DNA of 64,000 bases from Vreelandella populi (GTDB lineage: Bacteria; Pseudomonadota; Gammaproteobacteria; Pseudomonadales; Halomonadaceae), in NCBI RefSeq assembly GCF_003989825.1, contig NZ_RZHE01000002.1, positions 186,001-250,000 of the forward strand, read 5' to 3'. A program made the translations under genes and the position numbers. Under the pieces are notes generated by a model. It saw only the letters and a program-made list of their open reading frames with translations. It did no database searches and was not told the origin of the DNA. Shown piece by piece: positions 53,891-64,000 of the stretch; position 1 is the stretch's first letter; each line of letters opens with the position of its first letter.

Positions 53891-53931
53891 GTTAATTACT
53901 TTTCACAGTAGTAAACCCTGGAAAGGGATGG

Positions 53932-54774
53932 TTACTTTTCAATCGGCGTATCGTCGCGGTTGCCCCATTCGCCCCACGAGCCCGCATAACCGCGGATATT
54001 GAACCCGAGCGCTTTACCCACCAGCCAGGTAAAGCTGCTGCGGTGATGGCTCTGGCAATGGGTGGCCACTTCCATGTCCGGCGTCAGGCCCATGGCCTCA
54101 AGTTCGGTGATCAACTCGGCGTAGTCTCGAATACGCAGTGCACGGTTGCGGTCCATGGCGTTCAGCCAATCCATGTTCACCGCACCCGGAATATGACCAA
54201 GATGTTTGTTGTTGCCTTTCTCGCCATTGTACTCACCCGGTGAGCGGGCATCCCAGACCGCAAACTGCCTGTCATCCAGCTTCTGCTTGATTTCATCGCA
54301 GGTGATCAGCGCCTGGGGATTGAGAATCTCGGCGTGGTACTCGCTTGGCGTGGGTAGGGTCTGCTCGGTGCTCTCATCTAGGCCGTCATCGCGCCAGGCA
54401 TGAATGCCGCCGTTCAGGTAGGAGTAGCGGGTGTGACCGATCAGTTCCAGCGTCCATAAAAGCCGTGCCGCCCAGCCGCCGCCTTCATCATCATAGGCTA
54501 CCACATGGGTGTCGCGGGTCAGGCCGAGTGCGCTGAACAGCCGAGATAGAAACTCGACATCGGGAACATCGTTGGGCACCGGGCCTTCGCCGCGCATAAG
54601 GTAGCGAAAATCCAGATAGACCGCACCCGGCACGTGGCCCTGACGGTAGCTGTCCGGGTTCACCGGCACATCAATAATCAGAAGCTGAGGGTCGTCCAAG
54701 TGGCGCTTGAGCTGCTCGGGTTCAACGATCAAGGGCAGCAGGTTCGATTCCGATGATGGGTGCGCGGTATTCAT
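53932..54774 (-). CDS. Two-domain rhodanese-type sulfurtransferase
   Basis: A 280-residue protein with two rhodanese domains. The N-terminal, inactive one spans about 10-130 (LLIIDVPVNPDSYRQGHVPGA). The C-terminal, active one has VWDARSPGEYNG near 175 and the catalytic Cys in ATHCQSHHRSS near 240. The loop CQSHHR differs from the CGSGVT of SseA (mercaptopyruvate) and the CRKGVT of thiosulfate rhodanese, so the donor is not clear. The gene lies between rsgA and psd, as in several gammaproteobacteria. Confidence 0.88.
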   Translation of the reverse strand: MNTAHPSSESNLLPLIVEPEQLKRHLDDPQLLIIDVPVNPDSYRQGHVPGAVYLDFRYLMRGEGPVPNDVPDVEFLSRLFSALGLTRDTHVVAYDDEGGGWAARLLWTLELIGHTRYSYLNGGIHAWRDDGLDESTEQTLPTPSEYHAEILNPQALITCDEIKQKLDDRQFAVWDARSPGEYNGEKGNNKHLGHIPGAVNMDWLNAMDRNRALRIRDYAELITELEAMGLTPDMEVATHCQSHHRSSFTWLVGKALGFNIRGYAGSWGEWGNRDDTPIEK

Positions 54775-54792
54775 GGGCAGCTCCTTTAAAAG

Positions 54793-55812
54793 TCAGGCAT
54801 CTAGACTATCGAGAATCCGTCGATAGCTGGCAAAACGTTCTGGGTGAATCTTGCCTGTCTCTACCGCTTCAAGTAAAGCACAGCCCGGCTCTTCCCTGTG
54901 GCGGCAGTCACGAAAGCGGCAGTGGCCAAGAAAGGGACGAAACTCGATAAAACCGTCGGTCACGTCCTGCTCGGACAAGTGGATCAGGCCAAACTCGCGG
55001 ATGCCGGGGGAGTCAATCAGTTCGCCGTCGGTGACTTCATCACGGTTCATGGTGTAGAGGCGGGCGGTGGTCGTGGTATGCGTGCCCTTGCGCGAGTCCT
55101 CGGAAAGCGCACCGATGCGTAGTGACTCATCGGGCAGCAGCAGGTCGATCAGGGAGGATTTACCCACGCCGCTTTGCCCCACGAATACCGACGTGCGGCC
55201 TTCAAGTTGCTGGCGCAGGGGTTCGAGACCCTCTTCATTGGCCGTGGTGGTACGCACCACCGGGTAGCCCAGCGCACGGTAACGCTCCAACAGCTTGCCA
55301 AGCTCCCCGCCATCTTCCGGCAGCAGGTCGATTTTGTTAAGCACCAATACCGGTGCAATACCGGTGGCTTCGGCTGCGACCAAATAGCGGTCAATCAGGT
55401 TGGGGTGTGGCGCTGGCTCAACGGCAAAGACAATCAAAATCTGGTCGATATTGGCAGCGACCGGTTTAAGTTGACCGCGCGCATCGGGGCGCTTGAGGAC
55501 GCTGTCACGCTCTTCGCGAGCTACTACAACACCCGAGCCCTCCTGGCCGGCCCGCCAGATGACCCGGTCGCCGGTGACCATCCCCTCCAGATTGGCACGC
55601 AGGTGACAACGCACCGGGGTGCCCTCGGCATTGCGCACTTCAAGCGTGCGCCCGAAATGGGCCATCACCCGGCCTGGTTGTTCGGCACCGTATTCGCCGG
55701 CGGCAAGTTTTTCAGCGTCACGCACGTCACGCTTTTCAGCGCGGCTTGCACGCTCTGCCTGGACCTTGTCGACTCGCCATTGCTGTTGGCGACTTAATTT
55801 ACGTTTGCTCAT
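54793..55812 (-). CDS. rsgA: Ribosome small subunit-dependent GTPase RsgA
   Basis: RsgA is a circularly permuted GTPase that checks 30S subunit maturation. The basic N-terminus (MSKRKLSRQQQWRV) precedes an OB fold. GTPase motifs come in the permuted order NKIDLL (G4), GQSGVGKSSLID (G1), then DSPGIREFGL (G3). The C-terminal zinc site is CRFRDCRHREEPGC (with His). ATG 55812 is the likely start; GTG 55818 is also in frame. It is divergent from orn, the usual neighbour. Confidence 0.95.
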   Translation of the reverse strand: MSKRKLSRQQQWRVDKVQAERASRAEKRDVRDAEKLAAGEYGAEQPGRVMAHFGRTLEVRNAEGTPVRCHLRANLEGMVTGDRVIWRAGQEGSGVVVAREERDSVLKRPDARGQLKPVAANIDQILIVFAVEPAPHPNLIDRYLVAAEATGIAPVLVLNKIDLLPEDGGELGKLLERYRALGYPVVRTTTANEEGLEPLRQQLEGRTSVFVGQSGVGKSSLIDLLLPDESLRIGALSEDSRKGTHTTTTARLYTMNRDEVTDGELIDSPGIREFGLIHLSEQDVTDGFIEFRPFLGHCRFRDCRHREEPGCALLEAVETGKIHPERFASYRRILDSLDA

Positions 55813-55899
55813 GGCCACCCAATGCTCGGTACAATGGGGGTAGTGTACCTGTTAACTGACGCCGGGTAACTCGACCCGTTGGCTATCCTGGAGAAAAAC

Positions 55900-56481
55900 A
55901 TGAGCAATAGTAGCGAACCACGCAGCGATCTGCTGGTATGGATTGACCTGGAAATGACCGGTCTGGATCCTGAAAAAGAGCGCATTATCGAAGTGGCAAC
56001 GCTCGTTACCGATGCGGATTTAAACGTGGTGGCCGAAGGCCCGGTGATCGCCGTCAAGCAGCCCGATAGCCTGTTGGCGCAAATGGATGAATGGAATCAG
56101 AAAACGCATGGCGAGTCTGGGCTGATCGCGCGGGTGAAGGCAAGCCAGGCGGATACCTCGAAAGCCGAGCAGCAGACGCTGGATTTCCTGAGCCAGTACG
56201 TCGTGGCAGGCTCGTCGCCCATGTGCGGTAACAGTATTCATCAGGACCGCCGTTTTCTGGAGCGTGAAATGCCCGCGCTGTGGAGCTTCTTTCACTACCG
56301 CAATCTGGATGTCTCAAGCGTCAAGGAGCTTGCCAAGCGCTGGAATCCGGGTGCCTTGGCTGGGTTCAGCAAGCGCAACGTGCATCTGGCGATGGAGGAT
56401 ATCAAAGAGTCGATTGCCGAACTGGCTCACTACCGCAGCACGTTCCTGCGCGTGGCGGGTGAGCAGGACGAAGAAGAGTAG
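55900..56481 (+). CDS. orn: Oligoribonuclease
   Basis: Orn degrades RNA dinucleotides to mononucleotides, the final step of RNA decay, and also clears pGpG from c-di-GMP breakdown. The DEDDh exonuclease residues are in [10 protein letters not shown] (residues about 15-24), in [11 protein letters not shown] and in NVHLAMEDI near 165. The 193-residue length is a little over the usual 181. The start is ATG 55900 with TGGAGAAA; the frame reaches 55879 but those codons are not needed. It is divergent from rsgA and convergent with queG. Confidence 0.95.
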   Translation: MSNSSEPRSDLLVWIDLEMTGLDPEKERIIEVATLVTDADLNVVAEGPVIAVKQPDSLLAQMDEWNQKTHGESGLIARVKASQADTSKAEQQTLDFLSQYVVAGSSPMCGNSIHQDRRFLEREMPALWSFFHYRNLDVSSVKELAKRWNPGALAGFSKRNVHLAMEDIKESIAELAHYRSTFLRVAGEQDEEE

Positions 56482-56495
56482 GGTACCGCTGAGTC

Positions 56496-57623
56496 TCAGG
56501 AGACGGCAGTGGCAATGCGCGCGCCGCGCTTGAGCCGCTGCTCCTCCAGCGCCCAGGCCACGTGCTCGCGCACAAGCTGGCTTGGGTAGGCGCGGCGTGC
56601 CCAAAGCGCGGCTTCCACCGCCTCGCTCCAAGGGGCGTTGCCGAGGCCAACAGCAAGGTTTCGAAGCCAGCGCTCGTAGCCAATGCGCCGAATCGGGCTG
56701 CCAGCCGTCTTGTCCAGAAATTCCTCTTCGCTCCAGGCAAACAGGCTGATCAGCGAGGCGCGATCCAGGTCGTGACGGGGGGCGAAATCCTGCTCGCGGC
56801 TGATGCGGGTAAAGCGCGTGAACGGGCACACCAGCTGGCAGTCATCGCAGCCGTAAACCCGATTGCCCATGGCACGGCGAAATTCCACCGGAATGGCGCC
56901 GTGCAGTTCAATGGTCAGATAAGAAATGCATCGGCGCGAGTCAACCACCTTGTCATCCACGATGGCGCCTGTCGGGCACGCCGTGCGGCAGGCGCTACAA
57001 CTGCCGCAGTGCTCCTGCTCAAAGGGTGGGTCGATGGGCAGGGGCAGGTCGGTATAAAGCTCGCCCAGAAAGAACAGCGACCCCGCTTTGGGGTTGAGTA
57101 GCATGGCATTTTTGCCAAACCAGCCTAGACCCGATTTTTGTGCCAGGGCACGCTCCATTACCGGGGCCGAATCCACGAAGGCGCGGTAGCCAAAGATACC
57201 TACTTCTTGCTCTATCTTCTTGGCAAGCTGGGCAAGCCGCTTGCGCATCAGTTTGTGATAGTCGCGGCCTAGCGCATAGCGTGAAACATAAGCGTGGTTC
57301 GGCTGACCCAGTATCTTGGTAGTTTCCACCTCTGGCGGGAGGTAATCCATGCGCACGCTAATTACCCGCTGCGTGCCGGGTTCAAGCTCGGCCGGGCGGG
57401 TGCGCTTGGTACCATGTTTGGCCATAAAGCCCATTTCACCGTGGTACTCTTTGGAAAGCCAAGTGTCGAGATGCTGTTCGTGGGTATCCAGCTGCGTATC
57501 GGTAATGCCCACCTGCTGAAAGCCAAGCTCCCGGCCCCAGGTCTTTACCAGGTCGGCCAGGCAGGCGAGCTCTTCATAGGTCATGGCTTGGCTTGAGGGT
57601 GCAGAAGTCGTGGAGCTGGGCAT
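56496..57623 (-). CDS. queG: Epoxyqueuosine reductase
   Basis: QueG performs the last step of queuosine synthesis in tRNA, using cobalamin and two [4Fe-4S] clusters. The N-terminal GRELGFQQVGITDTQL block, SRYALGRDYHKLMR near 105 and the cluster motifs CGSCSACRTACPTGAI and CDDCQLVCPF are diagnostic. C-terminal HEAT-like repeats follow (IRRIGYERWLRNLAVGLGNAP). The start is uncertain: ATG 57623 (376 residues) is taken, but ATG 57584 (MTYEEL) fits E. coli equally well. The open frame to 57806 overlaps the divergent nnr gene and is rejected. Confidence 0.93.
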   Translation of the reverse strand: MPSSTTSAPSSQAMTYEELACLADLVKTWGRELGFQQVGITDTQLDTHEQHLDTWLSKEYHGEMGFMAKHGTKRTRPAELEPGTQRVISVRMDYLPPEVETTKILGQPNHAYVSRYALGRDYHKLMRKRLAQLAKKIEQEVGIFGYRAFVDSAPVMERALAQKSGLGWFGKNAMLLNPKAGSLFFLGELYTDLPLPIDPPFEQEHCGSCSACRTACPTGAIVDDKVVDSRRCISYLTIELHGAIPVEFRRAMGNRVYGCDDCQLVCPFTRFTRISREQDFAPRHDLDRASLISLFAWSEEEFLDKTAGSPIRRIGYERWLRNLAVGLGNAPWSEAVEAALWARRAYPSQLVREHVAWALEEQRLKRGARIATAVS

Positions 57624-57699
57624 CATCAGTCTACGGTAAAGCGGTTGGCACGCTATGCTAACGCATTGTCCGCCACCACAACATGCGAAAGGAGAAATC

Positions 57700-59193
57700 G
57701 TGTTCACTTTAAGTGCTTCCACACTACGCCCGCTATTCAAAGCCGAGCAGGTTCGTGAACTTGACCGCCGCACCATTGCTGGGGGAATTGAAGGGTTTGC
57801 CCTCATGCAGCGGGCCGCTTCCAGCGCCTGGCACAGCTTTCGGGCACGCTGGCCTCAGGCGCGAAGCGTAACGGTGGTGTGTGGTGGCGGTAACAACGGT
57901 GGGGATGGGCACGTGCTGGCCGCACTGGCTATCCAGTCTGGGCTCAAGGTGCAGCGTATTTCGCTTAAACCTCTCGCGACTCTCAAGGGCGACGCTGCCC
58001 GAGCGGCCGAACTTGCCACTTCCGCCGGAGTAGGTTGCGAAGAGTGGCACGCTGAGTGTGTGTTTACCGGCGACGTGATTGTTGATGCCATGTTGGGAAC
58101 GGGGCTGCGCGATGAAGTCACCGGACCAGCACGGCAGGCAGTTAGCGCAATCAACGCCGCCAAGCGCCCCGTGCTGGCGATCGATATTCCCTCGGGCCTG
58201 TCGGCCGATACCGGCGCGGTGCTGGGTGAGGCGGTGCAGGCTGATGGGACGGTAACGTTTATTGGCGACAAGATTGGCCTGCATACGGGCGATGCGCCTG
58301 ACTATACCGGAGAGATCGATTTCCGACCGCTGGGTGTCAAGGCGCAGGCTTTTTTTGATATCCCGCCCTTCGCCTGGCGCCTTGATGAAACTTGGCTAAC
58401 TGAAGCTTTTCCGCCACGTTCGCGCACCAGTCATAAGGGTGATATGGGCCACGTGCTGGTATTGGGCGGGGCACCGGGCTTCGGCGGCGCAGCACTTCTG
58501 GCTTCTCAGGCCGCCGCACGGTTGGGCGCGGGGAAAGTGAGTCTGGCGACGGCCCCTGCGCATATCACGGCAAGCTTGGTGCGTTGCCCCGAAGTCATGG
58601 CGCATGGCGTGCGTGGCGGGGCGGATCTTGATGAGTTGCCTCAAAAAGTGGATGTGCTAGTAGTTGGCCCTGGAACGGGGCAGGCGGCCTGGGGGCAGGC
58701 AGTACTTCAGCATGCTCTGGCATCCACCGCGCCACTTGTTGTGGATGCCGATGCGCTTAACTTGCTTGCCAGTCATTGGCCAAATGAGCGGCGCGATAAC
58801 TGGATATTGACCCCACACCCCGGCGAGGCTGCCCGCTTGTTAGGCTGCTCAACCGCTGAGGTGCAAAAAGATCGTCCAGCGGCTGCCCGTTCCTTGCAGC
58901 AGGCTCGGGGAGGCGTGGTAATTTTAAAGGGCTCAGGCAGTTTAATTGCCGGGCCCGGCGGGCTTGCAGTATGTCCCTATGGCAACCCCGGCATGGCCAG
59001 CGGCGGCATGGGCGACGCACTCAGCGGTATGCTGGGCGCACTTGTCGCCGAGCGCGGCGAGGTCGAGCAGAGCGCCTGGCTGGGTACGTTGGTACACGCG
59101 CTTGCCGCTGATCGGGCTTCAAAGGGTGCAGGAGAACGTGGCTTGCTGGCAAGTGATCTGGCATCCTATGCGCGAGAATTGATCAACCCGTAA
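57700..59193 (+). CDS. nnr: Bifunctional NAD(P)H-hydrate epimerase/dehydratase
   Basis: A 497-residue fusion that repairs damaged NAD(P)H. The N-terminal epimerase (YjeF_N) has FKAEQVRELDR near 13, VVCGGGNNGGDGHVLA near 63 and DAMLGTGLRDEVTG near 132. The C-terminal ADP/ATP-dependent dehydratase has GHVLVLGGAPGFGGAALLA near 250, TPHPGEAARLLG near 372 and GNPGMASGGMGDALSGM near 430. GTG 57700 is chosen as the start since AAAGGAG ends 5 bases before it; an in-frame codon at 57655 lacks such a site. It heads the nnr-tsaE-amiC-mutL-miaA unit. Confidence 0.94.
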   Translation: MFTLSASTLRPLFKAEQVRELDRRTIAGGIEGFALMQRAASSAWHSFRARWPQARSVTVVCGGGNNGGDGHVLAALAIQSGLKVQRISLKPLATLKGDAARAAELATSAGVGCEEWHAECVFTGDVIVDAMLGTGLRDEVTGPARQAVSAINAAKRPVLAIDIPSGLSADTGAVLGEAVQADGTVTFIGDKIGLHTGDAPDYTGEIDFRPLGVKAQAFFDIPPFAWRLDETWLTEAFPPRSRTSHKGDMGHVLVLGGAPGFGGAALLASQAAARLGAGKVSLATAPAHITASLVRCPEVMAHGVRGGADLDELPQKVDVLVVGPGTGQAAWGQAVLQHALASTAPLVVDADALNLLASHWPNERRDNWILTPHPGEAARLLGCSTAEVQKDRPAAARSLQQARGGVVILKGSGSLIAGPGGLAVCPYGNPGMASGGMGDALSGMLGALVAERGEVEQSAWLGTLVHALAADRASKGAGERGLLASDLASYARELINP

Positions 59194-59204
59194 AGGCAGC
59201 CCGC

Positions 59205-59705
59205 ATGCAGGTGCAATTGGATAATGAAGAGGCGCAGGTCGCCTTTGGTGAAGCGCTGGGACGCGCATTGCAGGGGCGTGGGCGCATTTATCTGGAAGGT
59301 GATTTAGGCGCCGGCAAGACGACCTTGACGCGCGGTATCTTGAGGGCCTATGGGCACAAGGGCGCAGTGAAAAGCCCGACTTATACGCTGGTAGAGCCCT
59401 ATGAGCTGGGTGATCAGCGCATCTATCATCTGGATTTATACCGCCTGGCTGACCCTGAAGAGCTTGAGTTCATCGGTGGGCGCGACGTGCTGTCAGACGA
59501 TGCCGTGTGCATTATTGAGTGGCCAAGCCGAGGTGAAGGGTGGCTGCCTACCCCCGATCTACGCCTCTCGCTTGCGGTCGCCGAGGTAGGTCGTCAGTTG
59601 ACGCTAAGCCCGCACAGCGAGCGTGGCGAATGCATCCTTTATGGGCTGTCATCCGCAATGCCTTTTACGCAGTCACAAGACGGTGCCCTTCATGGCAACA
59701 AGTAG
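59205..59705 (+). CDS. tsaE: tRNA threonylcarbamoyladenosine synthesis ATPase TsaE
   Basis: A 166-residue P-loop ATPase that works with TsaB and TsaD in making t6A at tRNA position 37. Walker A is EGDLGAGKTTLTRG near residue 32, followed by VKSPTYTLVEPYEL and HLDLYRLADPEELEF near 75. The Trp-containing C-terminal part (IIEWPSRGEGWLP) is typical of the family. It starts 11 bases after nnr. Its 3' end overlaps the amiC start by 14 bases. Confidence 0.95.
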   Translation: MQVQLDNEEAQVAFGEALGRALQGRGRIYLEGDLGAGKTTLTRGILRAYGHKGAVKSPTYTLVEPYELGDQRIYHLDLYRLADPEELEFIGGRDVLSDDAVCIIEWPSRGEGWLPTPDLRLSLAVAEVGRQLTLSPHSERGECILYGLSSAMPFTQSQDGALHGNK

Positions 59706-61179
59706 CAAAATGACCAACTTGATGCGTTTGTTGGCGCCAGGGCTGATCGTACTGATGGCAGGCGTATCGCCTTCTCACGCCGCGAACGTTGAAAGCATGC
59801 GCCTGTGGGCGGCACCCGATCACGCACGCTTGGTATTTGATCTTTCCGGGGCTACCCATGCCAACGTTTTTTCGCTTGCGAACCCAGACCGGCTGGTCAT
59901 CGACCTGGACGAAAGCCATCTGGATACCGATGCCTCAACATTGCCGTTGGAAGGTAGTGCCATTGAGGCTGTGCGTACCGGCGTACGCGACGGTGGCGGG
60001 CTACGCGTGGTGCTTGAGCTAAACCGTGTGGTTGAACCACGCCATTTCGTGCTGCCACCCAACGATCAGTATGGTCATCGCCTGGTGGTCGACCTGGAGT
60101 ATCCAGGCGAAAGCGCGGTTGAAAACCCCATCGACCCCATTGAGGCGATGATTCGCGACCAGGAAATGATGGCTCAGCGCAGTAATACCCAGGCTCAGGT
60201 TCAGGCCCAGGTGCCGGGCAGTGAGGCTTCGCCTGCGGTGCCTGCTCCAGCGTCTGTTGAGGTTCAGCCCGCCCAGCCTCATCCGCAGCGCGATATTATT
60301 ATTGCCATTGATCCAGGGCACGGCGGCGAGGACCCGGGTGCGATTGGTCCCGGTGGTACGCGAGAGAAAGATGTGGTGCTGGATATTGCCCGCAAGTTGG
60401 CCGCGGATGTCAACGGCACTCCGGGCTTCAAGGCCGTGCTGATTCGAGATGGTGATTACTATATCGGGCTGCGGCAGCGCACCCAGCTAGCCCGCGAGCA
60501 AAAAGCCGACTTTTTTGTCTCCGTGCATGCCGATGCCTTCACCAGTCCACGCCCTGAGGGAAGCTCGGTGTACGCACTTTCCCAGCGAGGGGCAACGTCT
60601 GAAACCGCTCAATGGCTGGCCGATAGCGAAAACCGAGCCGACCTGATTGGCGGTGTTGACGGTAACCTGTCGCTGCGCGACAAGGATCAGGTGCTGCGTG
60701 GTGTGCTGCTTGATCTGACCATGACCGCCACGCTGAACGACTCGCTGTCGATTGGCGGGCAGGTGCTTGAGCAGTTAGGGCGGATAAACCGGCTGCATAA
60801 GTCGCGTGTGGAGCAGGCGGGTTTCATGGTGCTCAAGTCGCCGGATATTCCCTCACTGCTGGTCGAGGTCGGGTTTATTTCCAACCCAGGCGAAGAGCGT
60901 CGACTGCGTGATCCTGTCCATCAGCAAGGGCTTGCCAATGCCATCTTTAGCGGGCTGCGTGCGCACTTTGAGCGTAACCCGCCGCCGGCCAGTCTGCTTG
61001 CGTGGCAGCGTGACCATCAGCGCCGGCCCACCGGTAACGAATATCGCATTCAGTCAGGTGACACGCTCTCCTCGATTGCGGTACGCCACGGGGTACCGGT
61101 GGGTCAGTTACGTCAGGTGAATGATTTGAACGGTGACGTTATTCGCGTTGGTCAGGTCTTACGTATTCCCAATTCTTGA
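59692..61179 (+). CDS. amiC: N-acetylmuramoyl-L-alanine amidase (AmiC type)
   Basis: A 495-residue periplasmic amidase that cuts septal peptidoglycan during cell division. The signal peptide spans 1-30 ([13 protein letters not shown]). An AMIN domain follows at about 35-140, then a Pro/Gln-rich linker, the zinc amidase_3 domain at about 203-420 ([15 protein letters not shown] with His, then a Glu in [14 protein letters not shown] and EVGFISNP), and a LysM repeat at the C-terminus ([19 protein letters not shown]). It starts inside the tsaE end, at ATG 59692; ATG 59710 is another option. The name amiB is used in some genomes. Confidence 0.93.
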   Translation: MATSSKMTNLMRLLAPGLIVLMAGVSPSHAANVESMRLWAAPDHARLVFDLSGATHANVFSLANPDRLVIDLDESHLDTDASTLPLEGSAIEAVRTGVRDGGGLRVVLELNRVVEPRHFVLPPNDQYGHRLVVDLEYPGESAVENPIDPIEAMIRDQEMMAQRSNTQAQVQAQVPGSEASPAVPAPASVEVQPAQPHPQRDIIIAIDPGHGGEDPGAIGPGGTREKDVVLDIARKLAADVNGTPGFKAVLIRDGDYYIGLRQRTQLAREQKADFFVSVHADAFTSPRPEGSSVYALSQRGATSETAQWLADSENRADLIGGVDGNLSLRDKDQVLRGVLLDLTMTATLNDSLSIGGQVLEQLGRINRLHKSRVEQAGFMVLKSPDIPSLLVEVGFISNPGEERRLRDPVHQQGLANAIFSGLRAHFERNPPPASLLAWQRDHQRRPTGNEYRIQSGDTLSSIAVRHGVPVGQLRQVNDLNGDVIRVGQVLRIPNS

Positions 61180-61187
61180 GGTGTCAG

Positions 61188-63140
61188 GTGTCCGAGTCGA
61201 GTTCTTTGCCACCGCGTATTCATGTTCTTGACCCTCGGCTGGCGAACCAGATAGCCGCGGGGGAGGTGGTCGAACGTCCGTCGTCGGTCACCAAGGAGCT
61301 AATTGAGAACGCCATCGATGCAGGCAGTCAGCGTATTGAAGTGGAAATCGAGCAAGGCGGCGCCCGGTTGATCAAAATCCGTGATGACGGTATCGGCATT
61401 GGTGAACAGGATTTGCCGCTGGCACTGGCGCGTCATGCCACCAGCAAGATCGGCAGCCTGGAAGACTTGGAAGGCGTCAGCTCGCTAGGGTTTCGCGGTG
61501 AAGCACTGGCCTCCATCAGTTCGGTGTCGCGGCTTGAATTGGTTTCCAACGCGGAAGAAGACCCGCGTGGCGGTTGGCGTGTGGTGGCTGAAGGGCGAGG
61601 TATGGAGGCAAGAGTAACGCCTGCCCCGCACCCGCGCGGTACCAGTGTCTCGGTTCGCGATCTGTTTTTTAATACACCTGCAAGGCGCAAGTTTCTGCGC
61701 ACCGAAAAAACTGAGTTTGCCCATGTGGAGGAGGCGTTCCGGCGTCAGGCGCTGTCACGCTATGACATCACCTGGGTGCTTCGCCACAATCAGAAGGTGG
61801 TACATCAACTGCCTTCGGGACTCACGGCCACTGCTCAGGAGCGGCGTATTGCCTCGCTACTAGGTAAAAACTTTATCGAGCATGCGCGCTATATCGAACG
61901 TGAAGCGGGTGGGCTGCGCCTGAGTGGCTGGGTGGGTTTGCCCACCCATTCACGCTCACAGGCGGATCAGCAGTACTTTTTTGTCAATGGCCGCGTGGTA
62001 CGCGACCGGCTTGTGGCTCATGCGGTTCGCCAGGCTTACCGGGACGTGCTGTACAACGGCCGACACCCGGTGTTTGTACTTTATCTGACGCTTGACCCCG
62101 ACGTGGTTGATGTCAACGTGCATCCCACCAAGCACGAAGTGCGCTTTCGTGATGGCCGCATGGTTCACGATTTCCTCTACTCAAGCCTGCATCACTGTCT
62201 GGCATCATCCAGTCCTTCTGAGGACAGTGAAGAAGCCGCTGGCGCCACAGAGCAGCCGGTGGCTGACCCGGCTTTAACCGAGATGAAGAGTGGCGCGCCG
62301 CTGCAGGCCAGCCAACCTGAGCCAGCACAATGGCAGCAGCAGGGAATGGCGCTTGCCCCGCCGCAAACGCCTGCTCGCCATCTAGGGGCTGAGAAAGTGC
62401 GCCGTTTTATGCAGGGCTACCAGGCGCTGCATCCCGATCACGAAGAGACGCTATTGACTCCCCAGGCGCCGGGTGCATGGGCAAATGAGGCCAAGCCTGC
62501 CAATGAAGTGCGTGAAGTGCCGCTTGCCATGCCTGAAGGCGACCCTACCAGCGCACCACCCCTAGGATTTGCGCTGGGTCAACTGCACGGGATCTACATT
62601 CTGGCGCAAAATGCCCAGGGGCTGGTGCTTGTCGATATGCACGCTGCTCACGAGCGGATCGTGTATGAACGCATGAAAAACCAGCTGGCGGATGCCGAAG
62701 CTATTGATACGCAGCCGCTGCTGGTGCCTGTCTCATTGGCGGCCAGTCGGGCAGAGGTCGCCACGGCGGAGAGTGAGCAGGAGGCCATTTCCAAGCTAGG
62801 CATTGAGTTGGATGTGGCCGGCCCGGAAACCTTGCTGGTGCGCCAGTTGCCAGCGCTGCTTGCCCACGCCGACCCCGAAGCGCTGGTGCGTGAGATGCTT
62901 GAAGAGCTAGCCCGCTTTGGGCGCACTCATCAAGTAGAGACGCGTATTCATGAGCTACTTTCGACCATGGCCTGTCATGGCAGCGTGCGCGCCAATCGTC
63001 GTCTGACCATTGCCGAGATGAATGCACTTTTGCGTGACATGGAGCGTACAGAGCGTAGCGACCAGTGCAATCACGGGCGGCCGACCTGGACTCAAATGAG
63101 CCTGAAAGCTCTGGATAAATTGTTCTTGCGCGGTCAGTAG
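61188..63140 (+). CDS. mutL: DNA mismatch repair protein MutL
   Basis: MutL links MutS to MutH or other downstream repair factors. The N-terminal GHKL ATPase carries [19 protein letters not shown] near 19, [19 protein letters not shown] and [15 protein letters not shown], then [25 protein letters not shown] (partly quoted). The linker (about 340-450) is variable and rich in Gln, Pro and Ala. The C-terminal dimer domain has no DQHAAHERINYE-type endonuclease site; [16 protein letters not shown] is present. The start is GTG 61188 with GAGGTG; a TTG at 61176 is rejected. About 650 residues. Confidence 0.94.
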   Translation: MSESSSLPPRIHVLDPRLANQIAAGEVVERPSSVTKELIENAIDAGSQRIEVEIEQGGARLIKIRDDGIGIGEQDLPLALARHATSKIGSLEDLEGVSSLGFRGEALASISSVSRLELVSNAEEDPRGGWRVVAEGRGMEARVTPAPHPRGTSVSVRDLFFNTPARRKFLRTEKTEFAHVEEAFRRQALSRYDITWVLRHNQKVVHQLPSGLTATAQERRIASLLGKNFIEHARYIEREAGGLRLSGWVGLPTHSRSQADQQYFFVNGRVVRDRLVAHAVRQAYRDVLYNGRHPVFVLYLTLDPDVVDVNVHPTKHEVRFRDGRMVHDFLYSSLHHCLASSSPSEDSEEAAGATEQPVADPALTEMKSGAPLQASQPEPAQWQQQGMALAPPQTPARHLGAEKVRRFMQGYQALHPDHEETLLTPQAPGAWANEAKPANEVREVPLAMPEGDPTSAPPLGFALGQLHGIYILAQNAQGLVLVDMHAAHERIVYERMKNQLADAEAIDTQPLLVPVSLAASRAEVATAESEQEAISKLGIELDVAGPETLLVRQLPALLAHADPEALVREMLEELARFGRTHQVETRIHELLSTMACHGSVRANRRLTIAEMNALLRDMERTERSDQCNHGRPTWTQMSLKALDKLFLRGQ

Positions 63141-63184
63141 TTTTTACCCCTTTTGTTATAACGTTTGGCGGAGTTTGCCCATCT

Positions 63185-64000
63185 ATGGCTGATACGCGCC
63201 CCTGGGCGATTTTTTTAATGGGGCCTACCGCGGCCGGAAAGACCGATACGGCGATAGCGCTTCACGAGCAGCTGGGCCATGAACTGATCAGTGTGGATTC
63301 GGCCATGGTCTACCGAGAGATGAATATCGGTAGCGCCAAACCCAGCGCCGAAGAGCTTGCCCGTGCCCCTCACCGGTTAATTGATCTGCGTGACCCTTCA
63401 GAGCCCTATTCTGCGGCCGACTTTCGTACAGACGCGCTGGCCGAGATGCGGCAAATTAGCGCAGCCGGCAAAGTGCCCCTGTTAGTGGGCGGAACCATGC
63501 TGTATTACAAATGCCTGGTGGAAGGGGTGGCGAACATGCCCGCCGCTGACCCGGCGATTCGCGAGCAGCTGGCTTTAAAACGCGAGACGGAGGGCCTTGA
63601 AGCCCTGCACAGAACGTTAGCGAAGGTTGATCCTGTCTCGGCGAGGCGCATTCATCCCAACGACCCGCAACGTTTGATGCGCGCGCTTGAGGTCTATTAC
63701 GCCAGCGGAAAGTCAATGAGTGCGCTATGGGACGAGCAGCAGCCGGAAACCTTTCCCTGGCGGGTGTTGTCGATAGCTTTGTCGCCCGCCGATCGAAGCG
63801 TTTTACACGCCCGAATCGAAAAACGTTTCACCGCCATGCTGTCAGAAGGCTTGATAGATGAAGTGGCCGCCCTCAGAAAGCGTAATGATCTTCATCTGGA
63901 TCTTCCATCAATGAAAAGTGTCGGCTATCGGCAAGTATGGGAATATCTTGATGGCAAGTACGATTACCCTACTCTAAAAGAGCGTGGTGTAATTGCTACT
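63185..64000 (+). CDS. miaA: tRNA dimethylallyltransferase MiaA, 3' end outside window
   Basis: MiaA adds a dimethylallyl group to A37 of tRNAs that read codons starting with U. The first 272 codons are present, from ATG 63185. The P-loop is [12 protein letters not shown] near residue 12, and [17 protein letters not shown] near 38 and [13 protein letters not shown] near 100 are the family substrate-binding motifs. [15 protein letters not shown] and [14 protein letters not shown] follow. The gene runs off the window end, probably with about 40 residues missing. It comes 44 bases after mutL; hfq commonly follows this gene. Confidence 0.95.
   Translation, partial: MADTRPWAIFLMGPTAAGKTDTAIALHEQLGHELISVDSAMVYREMNIGSAKPSAEELARAPHRLIDLRDPSEPYSAADFRTDALAEMRQISAAGKVPLLVGGTMLYYKCLVEGVANMPAADPAIREQLALKRETEGLEALHRTLAKVDPVSARRIHPNDPQRLMRALEVYYASGKSMSALWDEQQPETFPWRVLSIALSPADRSVLHARIEKRFTAMLSEGLIDEVAALRKRNDLHLDLPSMKSVGYRQVWEYLDGKYDYPTLKERGVIAT

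Noticed and set aside
57624..57806. QueG N-terminal extension
   Set aside because: It overlaps the divergent nnr gene, whose GTG start has a strong ribosome site.

Overview
The window looks like chromosome from a halophilic gammaproteobacterium, most probably a member of the Halomonadaceae (Halomonas-type). This is inferred from gene content and order: nudF-yqiB-cpdA; cmoA/cmoB; parE-parC-serB; efp with epmA and epmB; psd-sulfurtransferase-rsgA/orn/queG/nnr-tsaE-amiC-mutL-miaA; a large Mrp-type Na+/H+ antiporter operon; and TRAP and TTT uptake systems for acid substrates. No rRNA, tRNA, insertion sequence, prophage or CRISPR array was seen. The window opens inside nudF and closes inside miaA.

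Layout. 1-4.2 kb: nudF (3' part), DUF1249, cpdA, then cysDN. 4.2-7.6 kb: a tungstate/molybdate-type ABC operon (tupB-tupC-tupA, minus strand) facing a one-component regulator that joins a helix-turn-helix to a binding-protein-like domain, with repeat arrays between them. 7.6-13.6 kb: a PfpI/DJ-1 protein, a DUF2183 phosphatase-like protein, a YugP-type zinc peptidase, cmoAB and pgi. 13.8-19.2 kb: parE, parC, serB. 19.2-27.2 kb: a lipoprotein, the mrp/mnh operon with fused A/B subunits, and a divergent bacterial voltage-gated Na+ channel. 27.2-32.2 kb: an exported ParB-like protein, a two-gene PQQ dehydrogenase operon in which the membrane part and catalytic part are separate proteins, and an unrecognised membrane protein.

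32.2-50.2 kb is the accessory part: two adjacent acid-sugar loci. Locus A is one tightly packed minus-strand operon, dctP-dctQ-dctM-VOC protein-RuBisCO-like protein-DUF1537 kinase, with a divergent LacI-type regulator. The kinase/RuBisCO-like pair resembles OiaK/OiaX of 3-oxo-isoapionate breakdown, but the usual oxidoisomerase is absent and a VOC protein is present. Locus B has a minus-strand TTT transporter operon (tctC, an unusual tctB, tctA) ending in a sialidase-fold protein without a signal peptide. Facing it is a plus-strand operon: DHDPS-family lyase, second DUF1537 kinase, PdxA2-type dehydrogenase, beta-hydroxyacid dehydrogenase, DeoR-type regulator and SDR. The tctB protein carries about 270 extra residues that look like a TctC binding protein, set between its membrane helices.

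50.2-64 kb is conserved housekeeping: the EF-P modification set (epmB, efp, epmA), psd, a rhodanese, rsgA, orn, queG, nnr, tsaE, amiC, mutL and miaA. The most promising leads are the TctB/TctC inlay, the locus A pathway, the locus B operon pair, the Na+ channel facing the Na+/H+ antiporter, the split PQQ dehydrogenase and the repeat array upstream of tupB.
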